This document shows, piece after piece, positions 8,456 through 16,210 of a DNA stretch of 42,908 nt. Every line of letters starts with the position of its first letter. The first letter of the stretch is position 1. Both the position numbers and the translations under genes were made by a program. Location of the stretch: assembly GCA_947371955.1 (NCBI GenBank), contig CANBRQ010000014.1, positions 1 through 42,908 of the forward strand, in the 5' to 3' direction. Source of the DNA: Paracoccaceae bacterium. Its GTDB lineage: Bacteria > Pseudomonadota > Alphaproteobacteria > Rhodobacterales > Rhodobacteraceae. The notes under the pieces were generated by a model that was given only the letters and a program-made list of their open reading frames with translations, had not been told where the DNA came from and did not search any database.

Positions 8456-8527
8456 CGCCGGCCACGGACGCAGGGCTTGCAAGCCTGCGCGCTTTGCGGC
8501 TAGGCCAATGGAAAGCGGAGGTGGCGG

Positions 8528-10717
8528 GTGGTCGAGCGGGTCTATGATGCGGGGGAGCGGATCGGGGTTCTGACCTGCGAGCCGATTGGCCGCGTTCTGG
8601 ACTATCTGGCGCCCGAAGGCGGCTGCGGCGATGGCGACTTTCTGCAGGTGCCGCTGGGGCCCCGGCGGGTTTTGGGCGTGGTCTGGGGCAAGGGCGAGGG
8701 ATCGTTTGATCTGGCCAAGTTGCGCCAGGCCGGGGCGGTGCTGGAGGCCGCTTCGATGCGGGCCGAGATGCGGGCCTTTCTGGCGCGGGCTTCGGATTAT
8801 ACGCTGACGCCTCTGCCTGCGATGCTGCGGCTGGCAACACGCGCGCCGGGCCTGGGCCTGCCGCCCGCGATGCGGCGGACCTATGTGCTGGCGGGTGCCG
8901 TGCCCAACCGCTTGACCGAGGCGCGGCACAAGGTGGTGGACGCGCTGCGCGGGGTCGGGGCCTCGCCGGTCACCTTGGGCGAATTGGCGGATCTGGCCGA
9001 TGTCAGCACCAGCGTGGTCAAGGGTCTGGTCAAGGCGGGCGTTCTGGCCGAACTGGATGCGCCGAAGGACCTGCCCTATCCTGTGTTGGACCCACTGCGG
9101 CCCGCGCGGCTGGCGGGTGATCAGATCGCCGCCGGGGCAGCGCTGGATGCGGCAGTCACCAAGGGCGGCTATTCGACGACGCTGCTCAAGGGGGTCACCG
9201 GGTCGGGCAAGACCGAGGTCTATCTGGAGGCGGTGGCCGCTGCCCTGCGCAAGGGGCAGCAGGCCTTGGTCCTGCTGCCGGAAATCTCGCTGACCGGGGA
9301 TTTTCTGGCCCGGGTCGAGGCGCGGTTTGGCGCGAGGCCGGGAGAATGGCATTCCGGCATGACGGCGACCGAACGCCGCCGTCTGTGGCGGATGGCAGGG
9401 GAAGGTGGCGTCGGGCTGGTGGTCGGCGCCCGCTCGGCCCTGTTCCTGCCGTTCCGCGATCTGGGGCTGATCGTGGTCGATGAAGAACACGACACCTCCT
9501 ACAAACAGGAGGAGGGGGTCCTGTACCACGCGCGGGATATGGCGGTGCTGAGAGCTTCAATCTTGGGATGTCCGGTGGTTCTGTCGTCGGCCACGCCGAG
9601 CTTGGAAAGCTGGGCCAACGCGCAGACCGGGAAATATGCGCGGATGGATCTGGGCTCGCGCTACGGCGTGGCAGAGCTGCCGGCGATGCAAGCGATCGAC
9701 ATGCGGAATGAAAAGCTGGCAGGCGACCGCTATATCTCTGCCCCCTTGCAGCAGGCCATCACCACCCGGATCGCCAGGGGCGAGCAGAGCCTTCTGTTCC
9801 TCAACCGCCGCGGCTATGCGCCGGTGACGATCTGCCGGGCCTGCGGCCATCAGGTCGGCTGCGACGACTGCGATGCGCGGATGGTGGAGCATCGCTTCCT
9901 GAAGCGGCTGGTCTGCCATCAATGCGGGGCGACCAAGCCGATCCCGGTGGAATGCCCCTCCTGCAAGGTCGTGGGCAAGATGGCCCCTGTCGGGCCGGGG
10001 GTGGAGCGGTTGGCCGAAGAGGTCAAGGCCGTCTTCCCCGATGCACGACTGGCGGTGCTGTCCTCTGACCTCTTCGGCTCGGCACGCGCCCTGAAGGAAG
10101 AGATCGTCAAGATCGCCGCTGGGGCGGCCGATATCATCATCGGCACGCAGATCGTCGCCAAGGGCCACAACTTCCCGCTGCTGACCTTGGTGGGGGTGAT
10201 CGACGCCGACCTTGGCCTGCAGGGGTCGGACCTGCGGGCGGCAGAGCGGACCTTCCAACTGATCCGTCAAGTGGCGGGCCGTGCCGGGCGGGCAGAAAAG
10301 CGCGGCACGGCGCTGTTGCAGACCTTCCAGCCCGATCATCCGGTGATCGCGGCCATTCTGGGCGGCGATGAAGAGGCATTCTGGGCCGCCGAAGCCGCCG
10401 AGCGGAAGGCGGCAGGCGTGCCCCCCTATGGACGGATGGCTGGCATCATCCTGTCGTCGCCGGATGTGGCGCAGGTCTTCGACTTCGGCGCCGAACTCGC
10501 CCGGCGCGACGGCCCCCTGCGCAAGATCGGCGCGGTGGTTTACGGACCGGCACCGGCCCCCATCGCGCGCGTGCGCGGACGGCACCGGGTGCGACTGCTG
10601 GTCAAGGCCGAGAAATCAGTTCCCTTGCAGGCAGCACTGGCGGAGTGGGTGGGGCAATTGAAGCAACCCGCCAATCTGCGGCTGGCGATCGACATCGACC
10701 CGCAAAGTTTCTACTAA
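8528..10717 (+). CDS. priA: Primosomal protein N' (replication restart helicase PriA)
   Basis: 3'-to-5' DNA helicase of 729 residues that recognises stalled forks and reloads the replisome. An N-terminal DNA-binding domain (GVLTCEPIGRVLDYLAPEG) is followed by the helicase core with Walker A GVTGSGKTEVY near residue 225, Walker B VVDEEHDTSYKQ and HxSATPS-type VLSSATPSLES. The zinc region inserted in the core shows all eight cysteines in the pairs CRAC, CDDC, CHQC and CPSC. The C-terminal helicase half has GTQIVAKGHNFP and VAGRAGRAEKRG. The start is GTG 8528, with GGAG eight bases upstream; the nearby ATG 8508 and GTG 8521 are out of frame. It is transcribed alone, away from the DUF484-xerC operon. 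Confidence 0.96.
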   Translation: MVERVYDAGERIGVLTCEPIGRVLDYLAPEGGCGDGDFLQVPLGPRRVLGVVWGKGEGSFDLAKLRQAGAVLEAASMRAEMRAFLARASDYTLTPLPAMLRLATRAPGLGLPPAMRRTYVLAGAVPNRLTEARHKVVDALRGVGASPVTLGELADLADVSTSVVKGLVKAGVLAELDAPKDLPYPVLDPLRPARLAGDQIAAGAALDAAVTKGGYSTTLLKGVTGSGKTEVYLEAVAAALRKGQQALVLLPEISLTGDFLARVEARFGARPGEWHSGMTATERRRLWRMAGEGGVGLVVGARSALFLPFRDLGLIVVDEEHDTSYKQEEGVLYHARDMAVLRASILGCPVVLSSATPSLESWANAQTGKYARMDLGSRYGVAELPAMQAIDMRNEKLAGDRYISAPLQQAITTRIARGEQSLLFLNRRGYAPVTICRACGHQVGCDDCDARMVEHRFLKRLVCHQCGATKPIPVECPSCKVVGKMAPVGPGVERLAEEVKAVFPDARLAVLSSDLFGSARALKEEIVKIAAGAADIIIGTQIVAKGHNFPLLTLVGVIDADLGLQGSDLRAAERTFQLIRQVAGRAGRAEKRGTALLQTFQPDHPVIAAILGGDEEAFWAAEAAERKAAGVPPYGRMAGIILSSPDVAQVFDFGAELARRDGPLRKIGAVVYGPAPAPIARVRGRHRVRLLVKAEKSVPLQAALAEWVGQLKQPANLRLAIDIDPQSFY

Positions 10718-10727
10718 CGGCAGGCGC

Positions 10728-10881
10728 CATGGGCGGATCGCCCATCCTACCCAGACCCGTCCCCTGTTCCCTTTCACATTGGTCCAAATATCCCACGGGA
10801 GGTCTGGAGGGTGTGAAACCCTCCAGTGGCCGGCCAAAGGCACGCCACGCGGCAAAAGGTAGGATGGGCGGTCCGCCCATG
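10728..10881. repeat. Composite 154-base inverted-repeat element
   Basis: Two 24-base ends, 10728-10751 and 10858-10881, are inverted copies of each other with one mismatch. Each end is also a small palindrome (ATGGGCG-GAT-CGCCCAT and ATGGGCGG-T-CCGCCCAT). The interior carries dispersed repeat copy D. No ORF of note lies inside. It occupies the spacer between convergent priA and the LuxR-type regulator and looks like a REP/MITE-like unit; no target-site duplication could be confirmed by eye. Confidence 0.75.
10779..10826 (+). repeat. Dispersed repeat copy D (core plus hairpin)
   Basis: Core TTGGTCCAAATATCCC then ACGGGAGGT and a perfect 9-bp hairpin CTGGAGGGT / ACCCTCCAG (10804-10812 and 10818-10826) with loop GTGAA. 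It may also act as a transcription end for priA, but has no T-run. Confidence 0.7.
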
Positions 10882-10891
10882 CTTGGGGACC

Positions 10892-11497
10892 TCAGATCAG
10901 CTTGCGGTCGCGGGCGATCATGGCGGCATGGGTGCGGTTCTTGGCGCCCAGCTTGCGGCTCATCGTCTTCACATGCAGCTTGACCGTCACCTCCTGCAGG
11001 TCCAGCACCCGGGCGATTTCCTTGTTGGACTGGCCCGTGCAGACCCCGCGCAGCACATCCATCTCACGCGGGGTCAACAGACCCTCCTCCCCAAGCTCCG
11101 GCTTCTTGATCAGCGACACCGGCGCGAAGATATCTCCGCCGATCATGCAGCGCACCGCCGCCACCAGCGAGCGCGAGCTCAAGGTCTTGGGCACGAACCC
11201 TGCCGCCCCGGCCTCCAGCGCGTCTTCGGCCACCTCGGTCGAGATTGAGCCCGAGATCAGCGCCACCGGACGACCCGCATTCGCCGCCATGATCCGGGTC
11301 ATGCCCTTCAGGCCCTCCATCCCGGGCATGTTGTAATCCAGGAGAACCAGATCGAACGCCCCCGTACCGGCAATCAGCGCCTCAGCCTCGGCCACGTCGG
11401 AGCAGACGCGCACGTCGGCTATCCCTTCAGCCTCGAGATAGGCCGCAAGGGTTTCGCGTACCAAATCGTGATCATCCGCCACAAGAATCCGCGCCAT
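10892..11497 (-). CDS. LuxR/NarL-type response regulator
   Basis: Two-domain DNA-binding response regulator of 201 residues. The receiver begins ARILVADDHDLVRETL (acidic pocket DD), the phosphoacceptor Asp lies in LVLLDYNMPGMEG, and the conserved Ser of ALISGS and Lys of GFVPKTL follow. The C-terminal GerE helix-turn-helix is LTPREMDVLRGVCTGQSNKE to VTVKLHVKTMSRKLGA. ATG 11497 is used because the protein then starts right at the receiver and AGGGA lies about ten bases upstream; the frame is open to 11599. It is divergent from the SUOX-fold gene and hybrid kinase genes, which suggests the kinase as partner. A 7-4-7 inverted repeat at 11616-11633 in the shared spacer is a candidate binding site. 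Confidence 0.92.
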   Translation of the reverse strand: MARILVADDHDLVRETLAAYLEAEGIADVRVCSDVAEAEALIAGTGAFDLVLLDYNMPGMEGLKGMTRIMAANAGRPVALISGSISTEVAEDALEAGAAGFVPKTLSSRSLVAAVRCMIGGDIFAPVSLIKKPELGEEGLLTPREMDVLRGVCTGQSNKEIARVLDLQEVTVKLHVKTMSRKLGAKNRTHAAMIARDRKLI

Positions 11498-11615
11498 CCA
11501 ACCGTCCCTTCGGGCCAAGCCCGCATTGCTCGCCTCATCCACGCGTTCTGCGGTCTTGCTTCCGGACTGACTCGGGTGGAGAAGGGCGATGCGACGCACC
11601 GAAGTGTATGCCAGA

Positions 11616-11633
11616 CCTATCCTTAGGGATAGG
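11616..11633. promoter_or_regulatory. Candidate operator, inverted repeat CCTATCC-TTAG-GGATAGG
   Basis: Perfect 7-base arms with a 4-base spacer in the 203-base divergent spacer between the LuxR-type regulator and the SUOX-fold gene. LuxR/NarL regulators bind short inverted repeats of this kind, so autoregulation or control of the kinase operon is plausible. This is inference from symmetry and position only. Confidence 0.35.
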
Positions 11634-11700
11634 GCGTTTTTGTTCGCGGGGAAGAGGACTGCTTGCTAAACCAGCGGGACTTGATGAAAGAAGGTGCATT

Positions 11701-12222
11701 ATGTTCGATCGAGGTTGGCTGCGTGCCGGTGTTCTGGGCCTTGTGACCGCAGCCCTGTCGACGATGCCCGGTTTCGGACAGACCCTGCCGCAGCGCACCG
11801 GCCCGACGATCCTGACCATCACCGGGTTGGACCCGGACGCCCATCCGGGTGGCGCGGTGGCCTTCGACCTTGCCATGCTGAAGGCCATGCCGCAGGCCAC
11901 GATCAAGACCAGTTCGATCTGGACCGAAGGCCCGCACAGCTTCTCCGGAGTGCCGATGGCGGCACTGGCCGAATACCTGCACGTCACCGATGCCACCGTG
12001 CGGCTTCATGCGATCAACGACTATTCCGTCGACATGCCGCTCAGCGAGACCGAGGACGACGCGCCGATCCTCGCCTATGAGATGGATGGCGCGCCGATGC
12101 CCGTGCGCGACAAGGGGCCGATCTGGATTATCTATCCCTATGACGCCGGTGCGGAATACCGCAGTGATACGGTCTACAGCCGCAGTGTCTGGCAACTCGA
12201 CCGGATCGACATTTTGCGGTAA
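11701..12222 (+). CDS. Periplasmic sulfite-oxidase-fold protein lacking the molybdenum-ligand cysteine
   Basis: Protein of 173 residues with a probable Sec signal peptide (hydrophobic AGVLGLVTAALSTM, cleavage near GFGQ). The mature part resembles a shortened oxidoreductase molybdopterin-binding (SUOX/YedY) domain: TILTITGLDP at the start, SFSGVPMAALAEYL corresponding to the family's W-x-G-x-P-L region, INDYSVDMPLSE, and DKGPIWIIYPYD. In catalytic members a conserved Cys just before the GVP region binds molybdenum; this protein has no cysteine at all, so it is unlikely to be a normal Mo enzyme. The start ATG 11701 has AGAAGG upstream. The next gene, a membrane-bound hybrid kinase, begins 37 bases later on the same strand, which suggests a co-transcribed periplasmic sensing or accessory partner. 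That role is inference. Confidence 0.7.
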   Translation: MFDRGWLRAGVLGLVTAALSTMPGFGQTLPQRTGPTILTITGLDPDAHPGGAVAFDLAMLKAMPQATIKTSSIWTEGPHSFSGVPMAALAEYLHVTDATVRLHAINDYSVDMPLSETEDDAPILAYEMDGAPMPVRDKGPIWIIYPYDAGAEYRSDTVYSRSVWQLDRIDILR

Positions 12223-12259
12223 AGTGACGCCTTAGCCCAAATTGTTGGAGTCCCGCGCA

Positions 12260-14854
12260 TTGTCCCAGCCCGCCGTCTTGAACCACGCCAAAGCGCGCCG
12301 GATGCGCATGGCGGCGGTTGTGACGGTGCTGGGTGCGATTGCCATGGGGATTGCGGTTCTGACGCTGGGCGTCCTGCGCCAGATCGATGCGCAAAGCAGC
12401 GCCAGTTCCGACAACGTGCAATGGTCTCTGAGCCAGGTGGATGTCGAACTTCTGACCCTGACCGTGGCGCTGGACGACGCTATAAGGGAGCCTGAAAAGT
12501 TGATGGTGGCCCGGACGCGCTTTGACGTCTTCTTCAGCCGCATCAATACGCTGCATGTCGGAAGCATCTATGCAAGCCTGCGGGAAAGCCCCGAATTCAC
12601 GCCCAGTTTCAACCGCCTGCACGCGTTTGTCACCCAGACCGCGGTGCTGATGGACGGGCCGGACGACGCCCTGCTGAAGGCCCTGCCCCAGATCAGCCTT
12701 CACACCCGAAGCCTTTTTGCGGACGCGCATCAGATAGCTCTCAAAGGGGTCACCTCCTTTGCCCGCCTGACCGATCTGCGCCGCGCCGGTGTCAAGTTCA
12801 CGCTGATCGAACTGGCCCTGCTGACGCTGGTTCTGGTGGCGGCCCTTGCGGCCATGCTGTGGCGGGTGGTTCGGCTGGGACAGGTCAATCAGGCCAAGGC
12901 CGCCGAAAACATCGAGACCCTGACCCGGCTGGATGCAGTTGTGGCCACCTCGCTGGATGCGGTGATCACTCTGGATGATCTGGGCACCATCACCGAATTC
13001 AATCAGGCCGCTGTGCAGACCTTTGGCTACCGCAGGGACGAAGCGCTGGGTCAGGCCCTGACCCTTGTGATCCCGGTGACAGCCGACGGTCGTCAGCAAC
13101 TGCCGCCGCGCAACGAGACACTGGCGGCAAACCAGCGCCGCCGCAGGGTCATGGCGCGCCACCGTCTGGGTCACAGCTTTCCGGCCGAGGTCTCGCTGGC
13201 TTCGGCAAGGGCGGGGGCCGGGCGGGTGCATGTCGTTTTTCTGCGCGACCTGTCCCAGCAACTGGCCGCCGAACAGGCCCTCGTCACCGCCCGCGACGAG
13301 GCGCTGGCGGGTGAGAAGGCCAAGGCCGATCTGCTGGTGGTGATGAGCCACGAGATCCGCACCCCCCTGAACGGCATGATCGGCACGATTGACCTTTTGG
13401 ACAGCACCGCCCTTGCGCCGCATCAACGGGAATATCTGCGGATCATGGCGGCCTCGGGTCGGCTGTTGATGCATCATGTCAACGATGTGCTGGACATAGC
13501 GCGGCTGGACAGCGGCAAGGCCTCGCTGAATCTGGCCCCGGTGGATCTGGCAGACCTGATCCGCGAGGTCATCGAGAACCAGACCCCGACCAGTCAGGCC
13601 AATGGCAACGTACTGACCTTCACACCGGCACCGGACGGACGCTCTATCGTCGCCGGCGATGCGGCGATGCTGCGGCAGGTGATGATGAACCTTGTCGGCA
13701 ATGCGGTGAAGTTCACCCATAACGGCAACATCTCGGTTGAACTGGCGCATCTGTCGCCGCATGGCCCGACCGAGATCACCGTGCGCGACACCGGCATCGG
13801 CGTCCTGCCCGAGGATCTGGGCCGCATCTTCGAGGATTTCGTGACGCTGGATCCGTCGTACGCCCGGCGGGCCTCGGGCACCGGGCTGGGTCTGGGCATC
13901 GTGCGGCGGATCGTGGCGCGGATGGGTGGCAAGATCACGGTGGACAGCTTGCCCGGCGCGGGCAGCACGTTCCGCGTCAGCCTGCCCCTGACGCTGCTGG
14001 AGGCAGCGGCTCGCGCGCCAGTGGCTTCGGCGGGAGCCGCAAAGGCAGACGGGCTGTCGGTTCTGGTGGTCGAGGACAATGATTTCAACCGCCTGATCGT
14101 ACGAGACATGCTTCTGGCCGACCATCACCGGGTGACCGAGGCCTCTGATGGGCTGGAAGGTGTCAGGCTCGCGCAAGACCAGCGCTTTGACGTGATCCTG
14201 ATGGACATCTCGATGCCGGGCATCGACGGGCTGCAGGCGGCGCAGCGCATCCGGCAAGGCGATGGCGCGTCCTCGGCTAGCCCGATCGTGGCGCTGACAG
14301 CCCATGCCCTGCAGGAGGAGACGGACCGGTTTCGCGACAGCGGCATGGCCGATGTTCTGATCAAGCCCATCACGCGTGAGACATTGCGGATGGTTCTGGC
14401 GGGCCTGCCCCGGTCCGACAGGTTCAAACCGGGGCAGGCCGCCAAACCGGCTCCGGCGAAAAAAGCGGCAGAGGTCACAGCTCCGCGTGAAGTTCTGGTC
14501 GACCTCGGCACGCTGAGCGACCTGCGCGCAAGCCTTGGCGATGCGAAGGCCGGAGACCTGATCGCCCGCTTCCTGGAGGATACCGATCAGCGCCTGTCCG
14601 ATCTGACCCAGCGCGCCAGCGATCCCGATGCCGAGATTGAACTGGTCAGCCTCGTACATCGGATGACCGGCACTGCGGCGATGTTCGGTGCCGCCCGCCT
14701 GCACCGGCACCTGTCGCGGATCGAGGACATGTGCAAGACGGGCCGCGAGGCCGACGCCCGTGCCGAGGTGCCCGCTTTGGCCGAGTTGTGGCGCCAGACG
14801 GCCGACGCCTATCTCTCGCCCGGGTCCTTGGCCCAAGCCTCCAGCTTGCGGTAA
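12260..14854 (+). CDS. Hybrid sensor histidine kinase (TM-periplasmic-TM-PAS-HisKA-HATPase-REC-HPt)
   Basis: Inner-membrane kinase of 864 residues. Order of parts: TM1 about 16-40, a helical periplasmic domain of about 140 residues, TM2 about 180-203, PAS about 220-338, HisKA with the autophosphorylated His364 in MSHEIRTPLNGM, HATPase with N box NLVGNAVKFTH, G1 DTGIGVLPED and G2 GTGLGLGIV, a receiver with LVVEDND and VILMDISMPGIDG, and a C-terminal HPt with LVHRMTGTAAMFGA. This ArcB-like layout supports an internal phosphorelay. TTG 12260 is chosen because GGAG sits nine bases upstream; TTG 12242 and ATG 12302 are alternatives. Its 3' end overlaps the convergent sigma-54 regulator by 46 bases. 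Neighbours suggest it drives the LuxR-type regulator and/or the HPt/sigma-54 pair. Confidence 0.93.
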   Translation: MSQPAVLNHAKARRMRMAAVVTVLGAIAMGIAVLTLGVLRQIDAQSSASSDNVQWSLSQVDVELLTLTVALDDAIREPEKLMVARTRFDVFFSRINTLHVGSIYASLRESPEFTPSFNRLHAFVTQTAVLMDGPDDALLKALPQISLHTRSLFADAHQIALKGVTSFARLTDLRRAGVKFTLIELALLTLVLVAALAAMLWRVVRLGQVNQAKAAENIETLTRLDAVVATSLDAVITLDDLGTITEFNQAAVQTFGYRRDEALGQALTLVIPVTADGRQQLPPRNETLAANQRRRRVMARHRLGHSFPAEVSLASARAGAGRVHVVFLRDLSQQLAAEQALVTARDEALAGEKAKADLLVVMSHEIRTPLNGMIGTIDLLDSTALAPHQREYLRIMAASGRLLMHHVNDVLDIARLDSGKASLNLAPVDLADLIREVIENQTPTSQANGNVLTFTPAPDGRSIVAGDAAMLRQVMMNLVGNAVKFTHNGNISVELAHLSPHGPTEITVRDTGIGVLPEDLGRIFEDFVTLDPSYARRASGTGLGLGIVRRIVARMGGKITVDSLPGAGSTFRVSLPLTLLEAAARAPVASAGAAKADGLSVLVVEDNDFNRLIVRDMLLADHHRVTEASDGLEGVRLAQDQRFDVILMDISMPGIDGLQAAQRIRQGDGASSASPIVALTAHALQEETDRFRDSGMADVLIKPITRETLRMVLAGLPRSDRFKPGQAAKPAPAKKAAEVTAPREVLVDLGTLSDLRASLGDAKAGDLIARFLEDTDQRLSDLTQRASDPDAEIELVSLVHRMTGTAAMFGAARLHRHLSRIEDMCKTGREADARAEVPALAELWRQTADAYLSPGSLAQASSLR

Positions 14855-16209
14855 AGTGTGGACGGTGACAGATCCAGCACCCGCGCCGCCTTGGGGATCG
14901 ACCCGCCATACCGCGCCAGCGTGGCTGTGACGATGATCCGCTCCACCTCGGCCAGCGGGCGGCCCAACAGGCTGTCCATCAGAGGCTCGGCCCCGGGCGC
15001 TGCAAGGGTTTGTTGCGTCAGGACGGGGGTTTGCGCCATGCGGACCATATCCTCGGGCAGCATCTGCAGGGTGACAGGACCGCCCTCGTTCAGCACCACG
15101 ACGTTGCGGATGACGTTCAGCACTTGCCGGACGTTGCCGGGCCAAGGCAGCCGCCGGAACAGATGAGCCACCTCTGGAGTAAGGCCATCAAAGCGGCGGC
15201 CTTCTTCTTCGGCGAAGCGGGTCAGGGCGGTTTCGGCGATCTCGATCACGTCGTCGCTGCGGTCGCGCAGGGGCGGCATGTGGATCGGCACGACGAACAG
15301 GCGGTAGTATAGATCCTCGCGGAACTGGCCACGGCGGACGGCGTCCATCGGATCGCGGTTGGTGGCACAGACGATGCGGACGTTGACCTTGATGGGACGC
15401 GTGGCGCCCACCGGCAGAACGGTGGAGGTTTGCAGGAAGCGCAGCAGTTTGGTCTGCAGCGCCGGGGCCATTTCGCAGATTTCGTCAAGGAACAGCGTGC
15501 CGCCATCCGCCGCCGTGGCAGCCCCCGGCTTGTCAGAAATAGCGCCGGTGAAGCTGCCCTTCACATGGCCGAAGACTTCGGATTCCAGCAGATCATGCGG
15601 AATTGCCCCGCAGTTCAGCGCAATGAACGGCCCCTTGGCGCGGGGCGAATTGCCATGGACGGCCAGCGCGCACAGTTCTTTCCCGGTGCCGCTTTCGCCG
15701 GTGATGAAGACGGTGGCCATCGAGTTGGCGACCGAGTTGATCTTGGCCTGTATCCGCGCCATCACCTCGGAGGAGCCGATGAACCCACTGCCGCTTTGGG
15801 CCTCTTTCGGCGCGGCACGGCGCGACTGGCTGCGTTCGATGGCATTGCCGACGGCATTCAGAAAACGCGCCTCGTCGAAGGGTTTGACAAGGAATTCATG
15901 GGCACCCGCCCGCATCGCCTCGACCGCCTTGTTGATCGAGCCGTTGGCGGTGATGATGATGACGCGGGTGTCGGGGCGGGTGGCCATCATCTCGGCCATC
16001 AGGTCCAGACCGTCACGGTCGGGCAGGCCAAGGTCCAAGAGCACGACCTGTACGCCGGTCGCCAGAAACTGCGCCATCCCTTCCGCCGCAGACCCCGCGA
16101 CCCGCACATCATGGCCAGCCCCGGTCAGGACCGAACGGTAGATCAGCTGCAGCGAGGGCGTATCCTCGATCAGCAGGACCATGACGGGTTTGCCGCGCGT
16201 GGGGGCCAT
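14809..16209 (-). CDS. Sigma-54-dependent response regulator, LuxO-like
   Basis: NtrC-class activator of 466 residues. Receiver: acidic IED near residue 15, phosphoacceptor Asp59 in VVLLDLGLPDRDG, and FLVKPFDE. AAA+ domain: Walker A GESGTGKE, the sigma-54 contact loop as GSFTGA instead of GAFTGA, Walker B GGTLFLDEICEM and an arginine-finger region FREDLYYRL. The C-terminal Fis-type helix-turn-helix is GGSIPKAARVLDLSPSTLYR. The LDEICEM and LQTKLLRFLQ segments resemble Vibrio LuxO more than general NtrC, although assignment as an orthologue is not claimed. The gene for an HPt protein ends one base upstream, echoing the luxU/luxO pairing. Targets should have -24/-12 promoters; none was confidently found in this window. 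Confidence 0.92.
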   Translation of the reverse strand: MAPTRGKPVMVLLIEDTPSLQLIYRSVLTGAGHDVRVAGSAAEGMAQFLATGVQVVLLDLGLPDRDGLDLMAEMMATRPDTRVIIITANGSINKAVEAMRAGAHEFLVKPFDEARFLNAVGNAIERSQSRRAAPKEAQSGSGFIGSSEVMARIQAKINSVANSMATVFITGESGTGKELCALAVHGNSPRAKGPFIALNCGAIPHDLLESEVFGHVKGSFTGAISDKPGAATAADGGTLFLDEICEMAPALQTKLLRFLQTSTVLPVGATRPIKVNVRIVCATNRDPMDAVRRGQFREDLYYRLFVVPIHMPPLRDRSDDVIEIAETALTRFAEEEGRRFDGLTPEVAHLFRRLPWPGNVRQVLNVIRNVVVLNEGGPVTLQMLPEDMVRMAQTPVLTQQTLAAPGAEPLMDSLLGRPLAEVERIIVTATLARYGGSIPKAARVLDLSPSTLYRKLEAWAKDPGER

Positions 16210-16210
16210 A

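Larger units (their letters stand above)
8177..8527. other. Intergenic region between DUF484 gene and priA
   Basis: This 351-base divergent spacer holds two head-to-head copies of the dispersed core-plus-hairpin repeat (8302-8386 and 8406-8455). I see no convincing ORF or RNA gene. Promoters for both divergent operons must lie here or close by, but no box could be assigned with confidence; the T-rich stretch at 8220-8228 is the only A/T-rich segment near the DUF484 start. Confidence 0.6.

Noticed and set aside
12128-15145. A 1005-codon open frame on the minus strand across the hybrid kinase gene
   Set aside because: It is a GC-rich shadow of the kinase reading frame: the composition is dominated by Arg/Gln/His/Pro, it has no recognisable domain, and the plus-strand protein shows clear motifs throughout.
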